This document shows positions 52,505-64,000 of a stretch of DNA of 64,000 nucleotides, piece by piece. The notes below the pieces were generated by a model that was not told where the DNA came from, did no database searches, and was given only the letters and a program-made list of their open reading frames with translations. Both the position numbers and the translations under genes were made by a program. The DNA is from Bombus terrestris (taxonomy: Eukaryota; Arthropoda; Insecta; Hymenoptera; Apidae): assembly GCF_910591885.1 (NCBI RefSeq), contig NC_063274.1:4898001-4962000 (forward strand), written 5' to 3'. Numbering within the stretch: position 1 is the first letter of the stretch; the number at the start of each line of letters is the position of its first letter.

Positions 52505-54591
52505 AGAGAGGAGGAGAAACCGGGAGTGTGGGAGTGTGCTTGATGAAAATATTAGCGGGCGGCGTACGAAAAGCGAAGCAGCACCGGCTTCTTGCTGCTC
52601 GGGAAGCAAGAACAAAGATGGCCAGGGAATAATGAGGCGGCAGAACGACCGGAAATACCGGGCCTTGGCTTGTGAGCGGACGACAGAACGTTCGAAGCAC
52701 ATTTAACTGTGGCAAGACCGAACTTTTTCTCTCTGTGTCTTTCGCTCTTTCTCTCTGCGTCGCTGATCATTCCGAGGGGATGGGCCATCCTTTGTCTCCG
52801 AAGCGATACGGAGTTGGTTCCTCGCGCATGAATTATTTCGAAGTTCTTGAAAATTTCCACGGAGCTCGTTCGCCTCTTTCTCTCTGACCATTTCTCCCTT
52901 CCAATCTTGCGAAGCTGATTTTACCTCCGAACGAATTCGCTCCAAGTATATTGTATATCGTAGTTGCGCATCTTCCGGGTCACGCAGGCCTGTACGTCGT
53001 TTGATATTCCTTACGAGATTCATCGTACCAACGGGAAAAGAAATATCTCGAAGAGAGACTTATCCGTCGAAGAGCACGCGAAAGGCTGAGCGTTGTGTAT
53101 GCGCTGTTCGTAGTCGGAAAAAGTAAATATAGACACGTATATGGATAAATATACGTATGTATGAGGAGAGGGATAAGCCGTGAAACGGGAAACATCCTTT
53201 ATATTTGATCGCAGGATACGTTTAGATCTATTTCGAAGGGAATTGGAAGAAAGAGAGCGTAACGGGAGAAAGGATAGCGAAGGATGTTGGATATGCTCAA
53301 ATATTTGTATTTTCCAAATAATTCTTCGATTCGTACCGCAGATGTTTGCTACGTTTGACTCGGCTATTTGTTGCTGGTAGAAATATGATATAACGAATGG
53401 CTCAGAAAAAATGATAAATCGTTTTCGTTTTCGGGATCCAGGATTCAGTTTGAACAGATGCGGACATGCAATGGAGAATCGAAACATTTATGGTATTATT
53501 AATAGAAACAGTTTATGGTATTTTGTTGTCTAAGAAATGAATGATGTAAATTTTATAAAGCATCGTGTCTGTCGGTAGGGTTACAACATTGGATCGAAAC
53601 GCCATTCTCTCAACTGAGACTAATTTTTATAGGATTCAATGTATCTTATCGACTAACTAGTTTCATTATTCTAAATTTATAGGAATTACAATTAGTTCTA
53701 GAATTCCAGTATTCTCGGAACGGAGTTGTTTCTCTTAAAATAATTTTTGTTCTATGACATTGTTCGTAAATTTACGTTTCCAGAAACTTTCTGAAGACTT
53801 TCTTCAAATTTAAACACACAAGGAGTTTACGAGATATATTGTTCGTAATGTCGTCAAGATACACCTTCTTCGTGGTTTTGATATTTTTATCGCAAATCTT
53901 CTCAACATTGAATATATGAAATCGGCAGCTTTCTTTTCCTTTGTTAAATATGTAATCGACTCGACAAATTTAAAGTTTGAAGAAACAATCTTTCGTATGA
54001 TTGAATCCTCACGGTACATTTAAATTACGAGTAAAGAGAAAGTTCCAAATAAAAACATGAATATTAAATACGATATTTGCAGAGTCGTCTATTCCGGCTT
54101 TCAGTAAGAAAATATAAACTTCCTCGTTGCCATGAAATGTTAACTGAAATAAATGTACACTTTGCCTGTGTTTCAAGGAATACGGGAAGATCATAGCGGA
54201 GCAAGAACTCAAAAGAACTTGGCTCCGTGCAAAAGTTCGTTCGAAATAATACAAAAAGCATACATAATTCTTCGTATACATTATAACGCGTTCCATCTGC
54301 TGCAGGATGGCTAGATTCGTTGGAATTTGCATTTGCCATGAACCCTGGCAATGTTCGTTGGCAAAAAGCTTGTGAAATTATGCAGTACACGAAACCAAGT
54401 AGTCCGATTCTGGACAAATGTGCAATTACGTAAGAGCGAGCCTCTAAGTAGCAGAGAAAGGAAAATGAGCGATAAAAGAATAAAAGAAACGTTGAATACA
54501 GACACGGATAAACTAGGAAGAATCGCAACGAGACGGTCGAATGCGTTTATACAAGCATCGACATACAGTGCAAGTGCATGGTAATTCGGAC

Positions 54592-54642
54592 AAAAAAAAA
54601 AAAAAAAAGAAAAAAAAGAAAGAAAGGAAGAAAGGAGGGGAT
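54592..54642. repeat. poly(A) run and polypurine tract
   Basis: Seventeen A followed by GAAAAAAAGAAAGAAAGG-type purines. Confidence 0.95.
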
Positions 54643-57600
54643 CGTGGTTCAGGACCCGCGAGGGAAATGTTTTACAGTATCGAGTTGATGCACCAACGAT
54701 TCTATAGAACACAAAATGGTGGCTGTAGCGATAGTTGGAAAACTAACGGGAACGATGTATTCAGGTTTCGTTATATTTTCGCGATTCTACCTCTAACGAA
54801 CAGACCGATCTGTAGCCGTAATTTATTTCCCTGTGTCTGCAATATTCATGGAATTTTCCTGCTCAAAGTGAAATTCGAGAGAAACGGGGAAACATTCGTC
54901 AACAAGTGAAATCGATATTGCGTTGCGCACGGATAAAGTTTTCGATTGTAATGAATTTTATGTATACGGTTACGAGGTTAGTATCAAACAAACGTTAGTT
55001 AGTACGAAGAGTGTCGTGTTTTAAGTTCATAAGAATAAGTAAGCAGTAGGTAAAAGTAGTGGGAAAATTAGACGGAAAGAATTTCTTTCGATAAAGAATG
55101 TTTCACACGGTCGATCTACGATTTCAGCGTTCAGCCATCGACTTGAGAACGGGAATAGTTTCGATGTCGTGCGATATAACGAAATATTATTATCCGCTGC
55201 AGTTATCGACATATCCGTATGTACAATATGCTCAGAATGTTTATCTTTCGAATTGAAAGCCCTTTCAAACGGAGCAACTGTGTCGTCTTGCACCTGTTGA
55301 CTTCACTTTCTTGCGAGCAAACTTCTAGTCTCGTCTCTGATGTAATGCCATCCGTATAGACTTTCAAACGATGATAGACTGTTTGATTTTGAACGCGAAA
55401 CTCGTTTAAACTCGATCAGTTTCATAACTGTAAAATCGTTCGCTTTTATGCAACGATTTCAGAAACTTATCTCATTATCTATGTATACGACCGAGGAATC
55501 TGATTAATACGAGACACTTTTTATTATCGAGGGGACCGCTAAGTGTTGAGGCGCGTATAGGTGCGTTGCTCGAAATAAAGGACAGTATTTTGTGCTACTT
55601 TGAGTTTCATATCTATTGCTTGTTTTGTACATTTTTTGAACGATTATCTTCGTCGATTTATAAAAATATCAAACGAATAACTCGTCAAACTCTATCAAAC
55701 CTACATGATTTCTTTTCGCTTTTATTTGCTTGGTTGGTTAATAGAACTGTTCATACTAGTGATCTTCTAATTATCTTAATTATAAAAGAAATAACGATGG
55801 CAAGAACCCACAGTGTCAAAGCATTCTACAACGATAATAAAATCACGAATGTTTATACAAATTCATATTTTTATGAGGATAATTAAAGGAACATGGTCAA
55901 GATAAACGTTTCATCTACCCACTAAAGATGCTATATATCTCTACTCTGGATATTTTATGTATTTTTACATTCATACGTATTATTAATTATCATTCAAACG
56001 TAGACATCCTATGCATCTTTCCTTTGAATTTCTCATGAAAGCACAAATATCTTTGCTCTGACGATAATCGTAGGAACAAGCGTATTACGAATAACATGCA
56101 GGAGTATCTCGCCGCAAAAAGTTCCACGAGCCTTTGCGTCTGAAACACTAATCCAGCGATCGCAATGGAAGCAAGTACCGTGTTTCCTAAGACATCCTCT
56201 GCCCTTTTCCTTCCGTCTGCTTTATCCAGGAGGTATACGGTGTTTGTTTGTACTCGTAGTCTCGTTAGAAGTACGCTTGAATACTTCTAACAAGGAACGA
56301 ATGAGGGGAATGAGGGGATAGACCAGCCAAGGTAATCCAAAATATATTACCAGGGCTTTGTACCTTTGTACCTTCCGCAAGCTATCCCTGGAGGGTGGTA
56401 GTGTACGCTCTCCCCACCAATCTCTCTTGCTCGTTCCTCTCTCCTCCCTATCGCTTTTCCATCGCAGCATCCCTCTTTTTTCACCGTATTTTCGCTGTTT
56501 CACTCGCGCCCTCCGCCGGTCTCATCCCCCTTTTACGCTGGAGTTATTACCACGCCAGGGCCGAGAACCGCAAGCTCCACACGCATAGATAACGGCTTGG
56601 CCGCGCTCGAAATGAATTCGAATCGCGCAGAATTTAAAAGCCCGCAGGTGGAACGTGTATGTGGTGCGCGCATCCGCGCGCATTTGCACACGCGGAACGC
56701 GAACGGATCATACGTGCAAACGCGTACGTACCGGAAAAATATCTAGCGTTCTCAGGCAAGAATTTCGCTGTGTTCGATTTTTTATCATCACGGCCAGCCA
56801 TCCGTCGCACGTGCGTCACGATGAATAATCGATACAGTCCGAGATTTTATTTTCTTCGACAATCATCGAACGCTACCTGTGTTTCTTACCGAAACGAACC
56901 ACTGTATCTGATATATCATTTAGGCTAGAAAATTGTGCGAAAATGACGTCGATGAGTAGAATCACGAAAGCGACGTGGAAGGAAAGAGAAGACGGTTGAA
57001 TGGATTTGAACGATCAAAATTTTTATACGAATCGCAGGGGAAATCTCGGTGAGATAGAGAAAGATGTCCGCATCGGTCGTAAAGTTAAACGAAGTTACAT
57101 TTCCAAGCAAATAGCCTTTTTTGTCGGACGTCTAGCCTAGTCGTTAAGGCTGATCCTATCCGTTTAACGTTACGATACATGCGCTACGAAAACTAATTGA
57201 AGCGCGACGCTACAGCAATATTGAATACTACACCCAGTCTGACCAGCTAGTATTGATTAACAATTAAACGTGTCACGTTATATAAACGTGCCCGCCGCTC
57301 GTGGCTGCTCTATGCGTTCTTGAAATTGCTCTCTTAGGGTGGGTCGGTCAGTTCGATGAACCTTCCCCCGATCATATATCTCCTGTCACGAACATTTGTT
57401 TTTTTGTGCATCTTCTGCTACTGTGGCGGCTTAGTTATCCAACCGCAAAATGTAAAACTGTGCCCGCGTTGTGCCACGTATCGTTTATATAATACGTATA
57501 GATCGCGCGCAACGACAAAAATTTACTGCTAATTACTTTTCACCCCGTCTACAGACGCCTAGGTTGTAGATAGATGGGAAGTATTCGCGCTCGAATGACG

Positions 57601-60365
57601 CTACCCGATCCGACGATATTGAAATTAATTAAACCTCGGCACTCTTAATTAAATCAACGTTCCATGGGGAAAAAGGGATTGTCTTTGAGGCACAAACGGG
57701 TACCCGTTCTCCCATTAATATATCGTACGATGATATTTGATTTCACCGTTGACCCAGTTTGGCGCCAAATTCTCGCGACCTTTGATCTCTGCCAAGCGTT
57801 GTAGTTTACAGAAGACTGACCAAGGCACGATGGAATTTCACGTTTTAACTTTTCTTTTTTGCTTTTTCCGTCTTTCATTCTTTTTCATCCCCCTTTTTCC
57901 GTTCCACCCAATGGCGACGGATGCAATGTCCTCTTGCTCTAGTTGCCCCACTAACGTATTCTCTCATTTTTGTTCGAACGGGCGAATTAACACGGCAGAC
58001 TGGGTGGAAAATTGTGCCGCATGGGCCGAGTGTTAACACTTTGCGGCTCTGCTATCTGCGCGTTCCCACTCTTTTCGGCATCGGTTATCCGTTTTACAAT
58101 GTTTTGAGCTTCCGCGAAATAAGCAACGTGTCTGTAAAAAAAATGTCTATTCGAGCAAACCGCTTGTATGTTGTATAGTAATAGAACAGATGAGACGAAA
58201 GGCGAATTCATTTGTTTTTCACGTCAAAGAGCAGAAAACGCTTCGAAATTGCTCGTCTGAATAAAACGTGCGAAACTCGTTAAGAACTGTTCGAGGATTA
58301 TAGTTTTCGACACGTATTAGCCATTGATTGTTACTCCTCTTCTATTCTTCCCGCTGGAAAAGTGCTTTCGAGCCACTTCGAATTACCGTGATGTAGGTCA
58401 ACGTGTACCTATCAACTTGCACACGCTTTGCTGTTTCGCTTGTTATCTAGAGTACGACACTTTGTGTGTGCACAAGAGTGTCTAAAGTAGTTGTTTCGAT
58501 ATTTAGGAGCCTGACTGTATTGTGAAATACGAAGACACAGGCTACTTTGCTATTCGAACTATTAACTCTTAGGTATCGCGACAGTTGTTACTGTTTCATT
58601 GAACGTTATTGAGTATGCTTAAGTATCTGTTCATTCTCGAAATTTTTCGTAAACTAATTCTGGTGATATTAAGAAATTAATAATTCTTTTATAAACAATT
58701 TTTTGAAAAATCTGCTCAAATATACAGTGCTTAATATTTATATTATACCTTTTATGTTTTGGAAACGTAAAATTATAGTTGCATGGTAAATGCTTTACGA
58801 TAATAATGCATCAAATTGCATTAAATACGTATAATTCACCCGCATCTGCATAATTATTATTGAAATGTTTATTTCCATCGAATATTTCGGTACGAAAGTT
58901 AAAACGTAATTAAAACGCACGATTAAATTTTACAAGGTATTCGAAATGTAATTACAATTTGAGGTAGCTATCTTAAAACTGATTACTTTCATCCTATAAT
59001 CAGTAATTATACGGAGAAACTGATACAATTTATTCGTTCTATTTGCAATGTTAGCTGTTACTCTCGAAATTGAGCAAGCTTTCGCAGCGCAATAATTGGA
59101 ACAGTAAACCGTTCCAAACAGCCTTTGGCGAATCGCAATTAGCGTGTTCACAGTCCCTCAGGCTTTTCTTACCTCAAAGCGCGTGGTAAGAGCGTGAAAT
59201 GAATTTCATAACTTTACAGCGAACGCTGTAAATTGAACAAACGAGCGTTTACATTCATGGATGCTCCCTATTTACAGTGCATTAAGATAGTAAATATTAT
59301 CGGATAAATACCTTTGCGAGTAATTACCTACACTTAATGTTACATGTCTAAATATGACATGCGGGACAAATGTGTATATTGCAGCAATAACGGGCGTATA
59401 ATATTTGGAAATTATATGCGAGCCAATATACGATGCAATTTAATATGCAGAATACAGATTTTGTATGACTAACAAAGAAGGAAATTGTTTTTTAGAAGTT
59501 ATACAACAGTACTAAATCTTTACAAGTGTGCAATAACGTTTAAAAAGATTTGTTTAGTTATATGTTAAAATAAAAATAACTTTTTAACTCGAATAATATG
59601 TTTCCATATTATAAAAATTATTATAAATTAATTAAAAGATTTCATCAATTTTCTAAGTTTAATTTAATTATTTGTGGAAATATTTGTTTTAATGAATATT
59701 ACACGTTGCTTTATCTTTGGATTTGGAGATTTGGAAAAATGAATTTCAAAGATTCTAAATATATTTATGTATAATCGATTAAAAAGTAAAGCTGTATTCG
59801 AGCAAGAGATAAAAAGGAAAGAAATATTTCACGCTTGGTATGAATTTCCACATTATGAATTTTATATTTGTTGCTTGAAATATTACTCGATTGACCTACT
59901 ATATGTCCAACGTATTCTCTACATTAGGAACTTTTAAATTTCATCGATTTCTACGATAAATCGAACACTGCGAGACAGTGCCGCGGAACGTTTTATTGTG
60001 AAAAATAATTCTCAGGATGGTTAGCACGGAACCGTGAGTTTTGTCAGAAACAGGGAACTATTTCGTGAATTCATTGGAGCGGATATCTTTACGTGTTTTC
60101 CCCTCTTCCTTTCCCTTCCGCAGCGATCACATTCGCCCTTCCAATCTGCCCTCTTGCCACTTCTCGTTTCTTTCTGCACGGTTCACGATATATTTCACGG
60201 ACTGAATACGAACCATGCCCGCGTTGGAATCCTCGTGACGTTGGTAAACGTCGAGTCTTCGACATCAAAGAATATTGCTCCCTTCGCTCGACGTATTGCT
60301 ACTGCCGCACCGACGACAACCCCTTCTGTCCACGGCTACCTTCTCAACAATGACCTTCCTCCTCC

Positions 60366-60384
60366 TCTCTCTCTCTCTCTCTCT
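60366..60384. repeat. (CT)n microsatellite
   Basis: Short CT run within a pyrimidine-rich stretch (about 60090-60420). Confidence 0.9.
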
Positions 60385-60599
60385 TCCTCTCACTCTTTCG
60401 CCCTTTTGTTTCCTTCGCGTAGGTTTTGCTCAAAGAAATGTTTATTCACCGGCATTTTACCATTACTGGGATCGTACACCGACGCAGAGGTTAGGCGAAC
60501 CAGGTCGTTTTCAAAATAATACAGCCATATGTATATCGCGGGTATATTTTTATCGGTCGATCAGAGCGCTCCATCGATTCGTCGCAACTGAGGCGCAAA

Positions 60600-60805
60600 A
60601 GCTTCGGCGTGAAAGAGAACGAGAGAACCAGAAGGAATTGGAGGAAAAGAGACGATAACGAGAGACCGAAGGAACGACGAAGACGCAAGATGAGAAACAG
60701 CAATGAAAAGAGAGAAGGGTAGAGGAGACCGTGAAGAGCAGGACAGGGAAGGTCGAGAGAAAGGGTGAAAAGGGGAAGGAAAAGGAAAAGAGAGAAAGAG
60801 GTTCG
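60600..60805. other. polypurine tract
   Basis: The plus strand is strongly purine-biased (GAGAGAAAGGGTGAAAAGG and GGAAAAGGAAAAGAGAG words). It follows a pyrimidine-biased stretch 200-500 bp upstream. Confidence 0.8.
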
Positions 60806-63120
60806 CCCACGCCACCCACGGTAATTATCGAAGGCGGGGTTGTCGACCTCTTTTAGTCCTGCCTGCTTGGACTTTTACCGGTGGTGGTTGCCTCGAGGAT
60901 GGTGTTCATCTCAAAGAGAGGTATGCACGTAGCGGCGCGATATCAGAGAGATAGTTAAGCGTGTACCACCGGACGAGGTTTAATAAAACCGCCTACCCTT
61001 TACACCGCCTGGATCTACACGACAAATACCAGGCTGCACGCAATAAACGAAACTGAGAAAAAGTTATCTGTGCGTTGTTACGTACGTTCGACGCAAGTGG
61101 TCGGGCTTAACGCGTCCTGCGTGTAAGTACACTTTCGGGGATAATTAATCGTGCCGATGTTGGATCCAACAGACGTCCGCGCAACCGTTATCGGTTTTCG
61201 ATTCGGATGAAATTATACGGTTTGTATTGAATCGTGGCCGATAGACGATCGAAATTAGATAGCCAGGAATGTGTACCTGCTTCCACGGTTATATTCTTTC
61301 TATTCTAATAAATGGTTCCCTTTTCCTGTTCGCTTCGTTAAGTTCGATACACTTTATTAATCAGTGCGCATTAATGGATTCATGGAAGGTAATCATTCGC
61401 CATCGTATAGGGATGTAGATATCGCTAGCTGAAAATTTTCGAGAAATCGAACCAGCTAAAACAATGACCTATTTAGGCATCCATATGAGACGCTCTTGAT
61501 CGAAGCTTGTATATCGATATAAATTAGTTTTATATCAGCGAAAGTTTGTTTGAAAGTTACTTAACGATTTCTGATATTATTTCCGTTTGATTAATTTATC
61601 TTCGATGCTTTTACTTTCTTCTTCACTCATCTTAATAGCATGAATGGAATTGAAAGTCATCAAACGTTGTTATTTCCTTCGCGCAATATCGATTCATATT
61701 TTCGAGAACGCTTATAGGAATGAAACGTATGGATAGAGTCAGATTCAGGAAAAAATCTGACGCTTTCGAGATTTCTATCGACTCTTCTAACTACTAACGA
61801 GCCAAAACTTCTCTTTTCTGCTTGTCGAACTGGAACACTCTAAGTCTCCCACTCCGTGGCTTTTTGCCCTCCTTTTTCTGGATTCCGCTATCCCGTCCTC
61901 ATCCCCGGAGATTTTTTCTTCTTCCCCCCCCTCTTTTTTTTTTAACGAAGAAGAGGAAAGTCGCCGGAAGTTCCGGCAACTTTGCCACGGCTCAACGAGT
62001 GGAGTCAATTTTTCATCGCTTTCAGTTGCTCTTTCGACGGATAACAGAGAGAATGTCCGCGGAGAACCGGCGAGACTTATTTTCGATCCGCAAAATGTTA
62101 AAACTTTTATTAATGGCCCATTCATTTTTATAAAACTTTTTACAAACTAAGCTTTGTTTCTAACTTACAGGCTAGGTTAATTATTCTACAAAATTGCTAT
62201 GTTGCTGAAGAAAATGTTTATCTACAGATGCTGATCAGAAGATTAACGTGAGACAACAAGGAAATTGTTCTCGACAAGTTGAAATCACGAAAATGATATC
62301 GCACTTGAGACGATACAATTTAAAGCTGAGTAATTTTTCTACACGGAGTATACATGTAGTATGTATATATATATGTACAGAAATTATATTACTATTTATA
62401 TATGGAAATTATTAAAATGGCTTTAATACAAACTAAAGTCAATTAATTTTTTTAGATAAAATTCTGCATTGTGTTATTGTCTATTTATATGAATTGAATA
62501 TTTAATATATAGAAAACGTAACATGTGTATGTTAATATTAGTGGTGTGTGCTAGTATTTTATGTTATGTATATCTGTATATGTTAACTCAACCTTCGTAT
62601 TTCGCGGAAATTTATTTCAATTTAATTAAATAATACAGGACCAATAAATTACGATGTATTCAAATGTTTATGGACATGAAATATAGGACATAGGACAGTG
62701 TGTGTAAAAAAAAAGGGTCCAGAGGTATTCGTGTTTTTATTCAAATGACCAACACATAACCTCTTTTGGTAGTCATAAAGTAATATAAATTACCATGGAG
62801 ATAATTCATGATATGAATAATATGAAAGGAAATAACGTATTTTACTCACCAGTCTGGTGTTCAACTCACTGTTGTCTGCTTAATTTTTCATTGCAAATAA
62901 GTAAGTAGGTACATATCATAAATAAACACGTGATGTTATACAAAGAGTCCAGAAATTTGTTTATAACGTTTGAGAATTAAGTGATTGAATGGAATATATT
63001 AACACAGTTTAGAAAATTTATAAATATTTGAAACGAAATTAATTAATTATTTTATACGCACAACTACACAAAGGATCACTCCAACTTGTTCAAATTACAA
63101 TACTTGAATCTTAATACGAC

Positions 63121-63385
63121 AACTTTCTCAACGAATAAGAATCTGACACCAATCAGAGAGTTGTATTTGTTTGTACGCCAATCGCGAAAAAGAGTTTAGA
63201 TTAATATAAAAAATTAATACATGAAGAATGCGCACATAAATAATCCCTTTGAATTATTTAAATTATTCAAATTATTCAAATTATTCAAATTATTCAAATT
63301 ATGTGAATTTTGATGACAGATTTCTTAACCAATGAGGTTCTCTACCAATCGGAGAGCTGAGTTTATTTATACGACCAATCAGAAA
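63121..63385 (+). promoter_or_regulatory. cluster of five CCAAT boxes in a duplicated segment
   Basis: CCAAT occurs at 63149, 63178, 63329, 63345 and 63375, all on the plus strand and mostly as CCAATCAG/CCAATCGG/CCAATGAGG, the preferred NF-Y core. The context is duplicated about 196 bp apart: ACCAATCAGAGAG... near 63148 and ACCAATCGGAGAG... near 63344, each followed by a TTxATxTxTTxxTACGxCCAATC stretch. Clustered CCAAT boxes are typical of proximal promoters. Which transcript, if any, they serve is unknown. Confidence 0.45.
63252..63305. repeat. 9-bp tandem repeat (AATTATTCA)n
   Basis: Four perfect AATTATTCA units at 63261-63296 are flanked by an imperfect unit on each side. It lies between the two halves of the CCAAT-box duplication. 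Confidence 0.95.
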
Positions 63386-64000
63386 TATTTTCGTAAATGC
63401 TTACCTAAGTAGTAGTATATGTACATGTAGGTAGCAGTGATAGTGTTCTTACAAGTTCGGATGTATTTGATATTTTGAAAGTGTAGATATCTTCGCGGAG
63501 TTATAAACCGTTTACAGTCTTAAAAGGTATCCTAATAGTGAAATATTGTCAAATTACAATCACGGACAAAGATTCGTTTCAACGACGGTGAGAGAGAATC
63601 TTCGGTATCTCCTCAGAAGTATGTACATTTACCTTGAAATTGCATCGACAATAGTGGGTTTGCATCGATCGAATACACATATTGATTTGTTTGCAGTAAA
63701 CGTTGCCTATCGTGTTAATTCGTTGACAGAAACACAACTAAGAGTTTGCTATTCGTGAGGTGTATAATTCTCTCGAGTAATATGGATACCAGTTATTTGC
63801 ACAGTATTTGATTCGTAATGTCCATTTGCATCATTTAATTTACTAATTATATATTCAGCCTAGAGCGTAAATTACACGCGGTAGATAAAATAACACTAAT
63901 ATTGATTTTAAATTATTTAACTAATTTCATGCTTTCGTATTCGTAATAAAATATAACAGAAAAGTAATGACGCTTTACGTGTGTGGTATGGTGTGTGTGG

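Larger units (their letters stand above)
48600..53000. other. GC-richer segment without supported genes
   Basis: By eye the GC and CpG density is higher than in the flanks, and frames on both strands stay open for 100-150 codons, especially at 51665-52715. The peptides are Ser/Arg/Pro-rich with no recognised domain and overlap each other on opposite strands, so they are not called as genes. It could hold a promoter or an untranslated first exon, but no such signal was established. Confidence 0.4.
25364..64000 (-). other. upstream intron and/or 5' flank of the Dscam2-like gene
   Basis: At least 38.6 kb upstream of the Ig1 exon with no coding sequence that could be supported. The exon with the start codon must end in phase 1 before ttcgcag/gt. 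Plausible minus-strand donors (for example near 28375, 34409, 59168 and 63404) were inspected and none was preceded by an ATG plus hydrophobic signal peptide. A very long first intron is usual for Dscam genes. GC content rises around 48.6-53 kb. Whether the right end is still intron or intergenic cannot be told from the sequence. Confidence 0.6.

Noticed and set aside
51665..52715. Several overlapping 115-157 codon frames on both strands
   Set aside because: GC-rich composition with few stops; Ser/Arg/Pro-rich peptides without domains.
60550..60819. Minus-strand frames with a hydrophobic Ser/Phe-rich N-terminus, considered as the missing signal-peptide exon
   Set aside because: The hydrophobicity comes from translating the purine tract backwards, and there is no phase 1 donor in a suitable place.

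Overview
The window is animal genomic DNA and reads as one locus: the N-terminal part of a Dscam-family immunoglobulin cell-adhesion receptor, transcribed on the minus strand. Six coding exons were found by joining Ig-domain peptides across GT/AG splice sites in compatible phase. From 5' to 3' of the gene (right to left) they are 25363-25013, 18461-18297, 9094-8948, 8809-8692, 3654-3493 and 2874-2591. Together they give 1,227 coding bases, an uninterrupted 409-codon frame, and cover the end of the secretion signal plus Ig domains 1 to 4. Domain order and wording (RAVVAQAY at the Ig1/Ig2 join, DGKFHLLPTGELLVHSL, YRCRTMHRLTRQVVVSS, CVAQACPTPEYRWY, WYKDGRQLP...YQCIVRR) match insect Dscam2, the gene known in honeybee as AbsCAM. 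The rest of the receptor lies beyond the left edge. The first exon, with the start codon and most of the signal peptide, was not found and may lie in the right-hand 38 kb or beyond it.

The organism is an insect. A hymenopteran, probably a bee, is the best guess: the DNA is AT-rich with abundant CpG, has many long GA/CT microsatellites and very few recognisable transposons. That assignment is inference.

Layout: 1-2590 is intron downstream of the Ig4 exon; 2591-3654 holds the Ig4 and Ig3-C exons; 3655-8691 is a 5.0 kb intron; 8692-9094 holds the Ig3-N and Ig2-C exons, 138 bp apart; 9095-18296 is a 9.2 kb intron with a 141-bp tandem repeat of six copies (10331-11170); 18297-18461 is the Ig2-N exon; 18462-25012 is a 6.6 kb intron with a field of degenerate direct and inverted repeats (21480-22180); 25013-25363 is the Ig1 exon; 25364-64000 is at least 38.6 kb of upstream intron or 5' flank. 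That last stretch holds microsatellites, purine/pyrimidine strand-biased tracts, two probable DNA-transposon end remnants, and near 63.1-63.4 kb a cluster of five same-orientation CCAAT boxes around a 9-bp tandem repeat.

No second protein-coding gene, rRNA, convincing tRNA or CRISPR could be supported. Long open frames outside the exons are mostly low-complexity, lack an ATG, or are open on both strands in GC-rich DNA.
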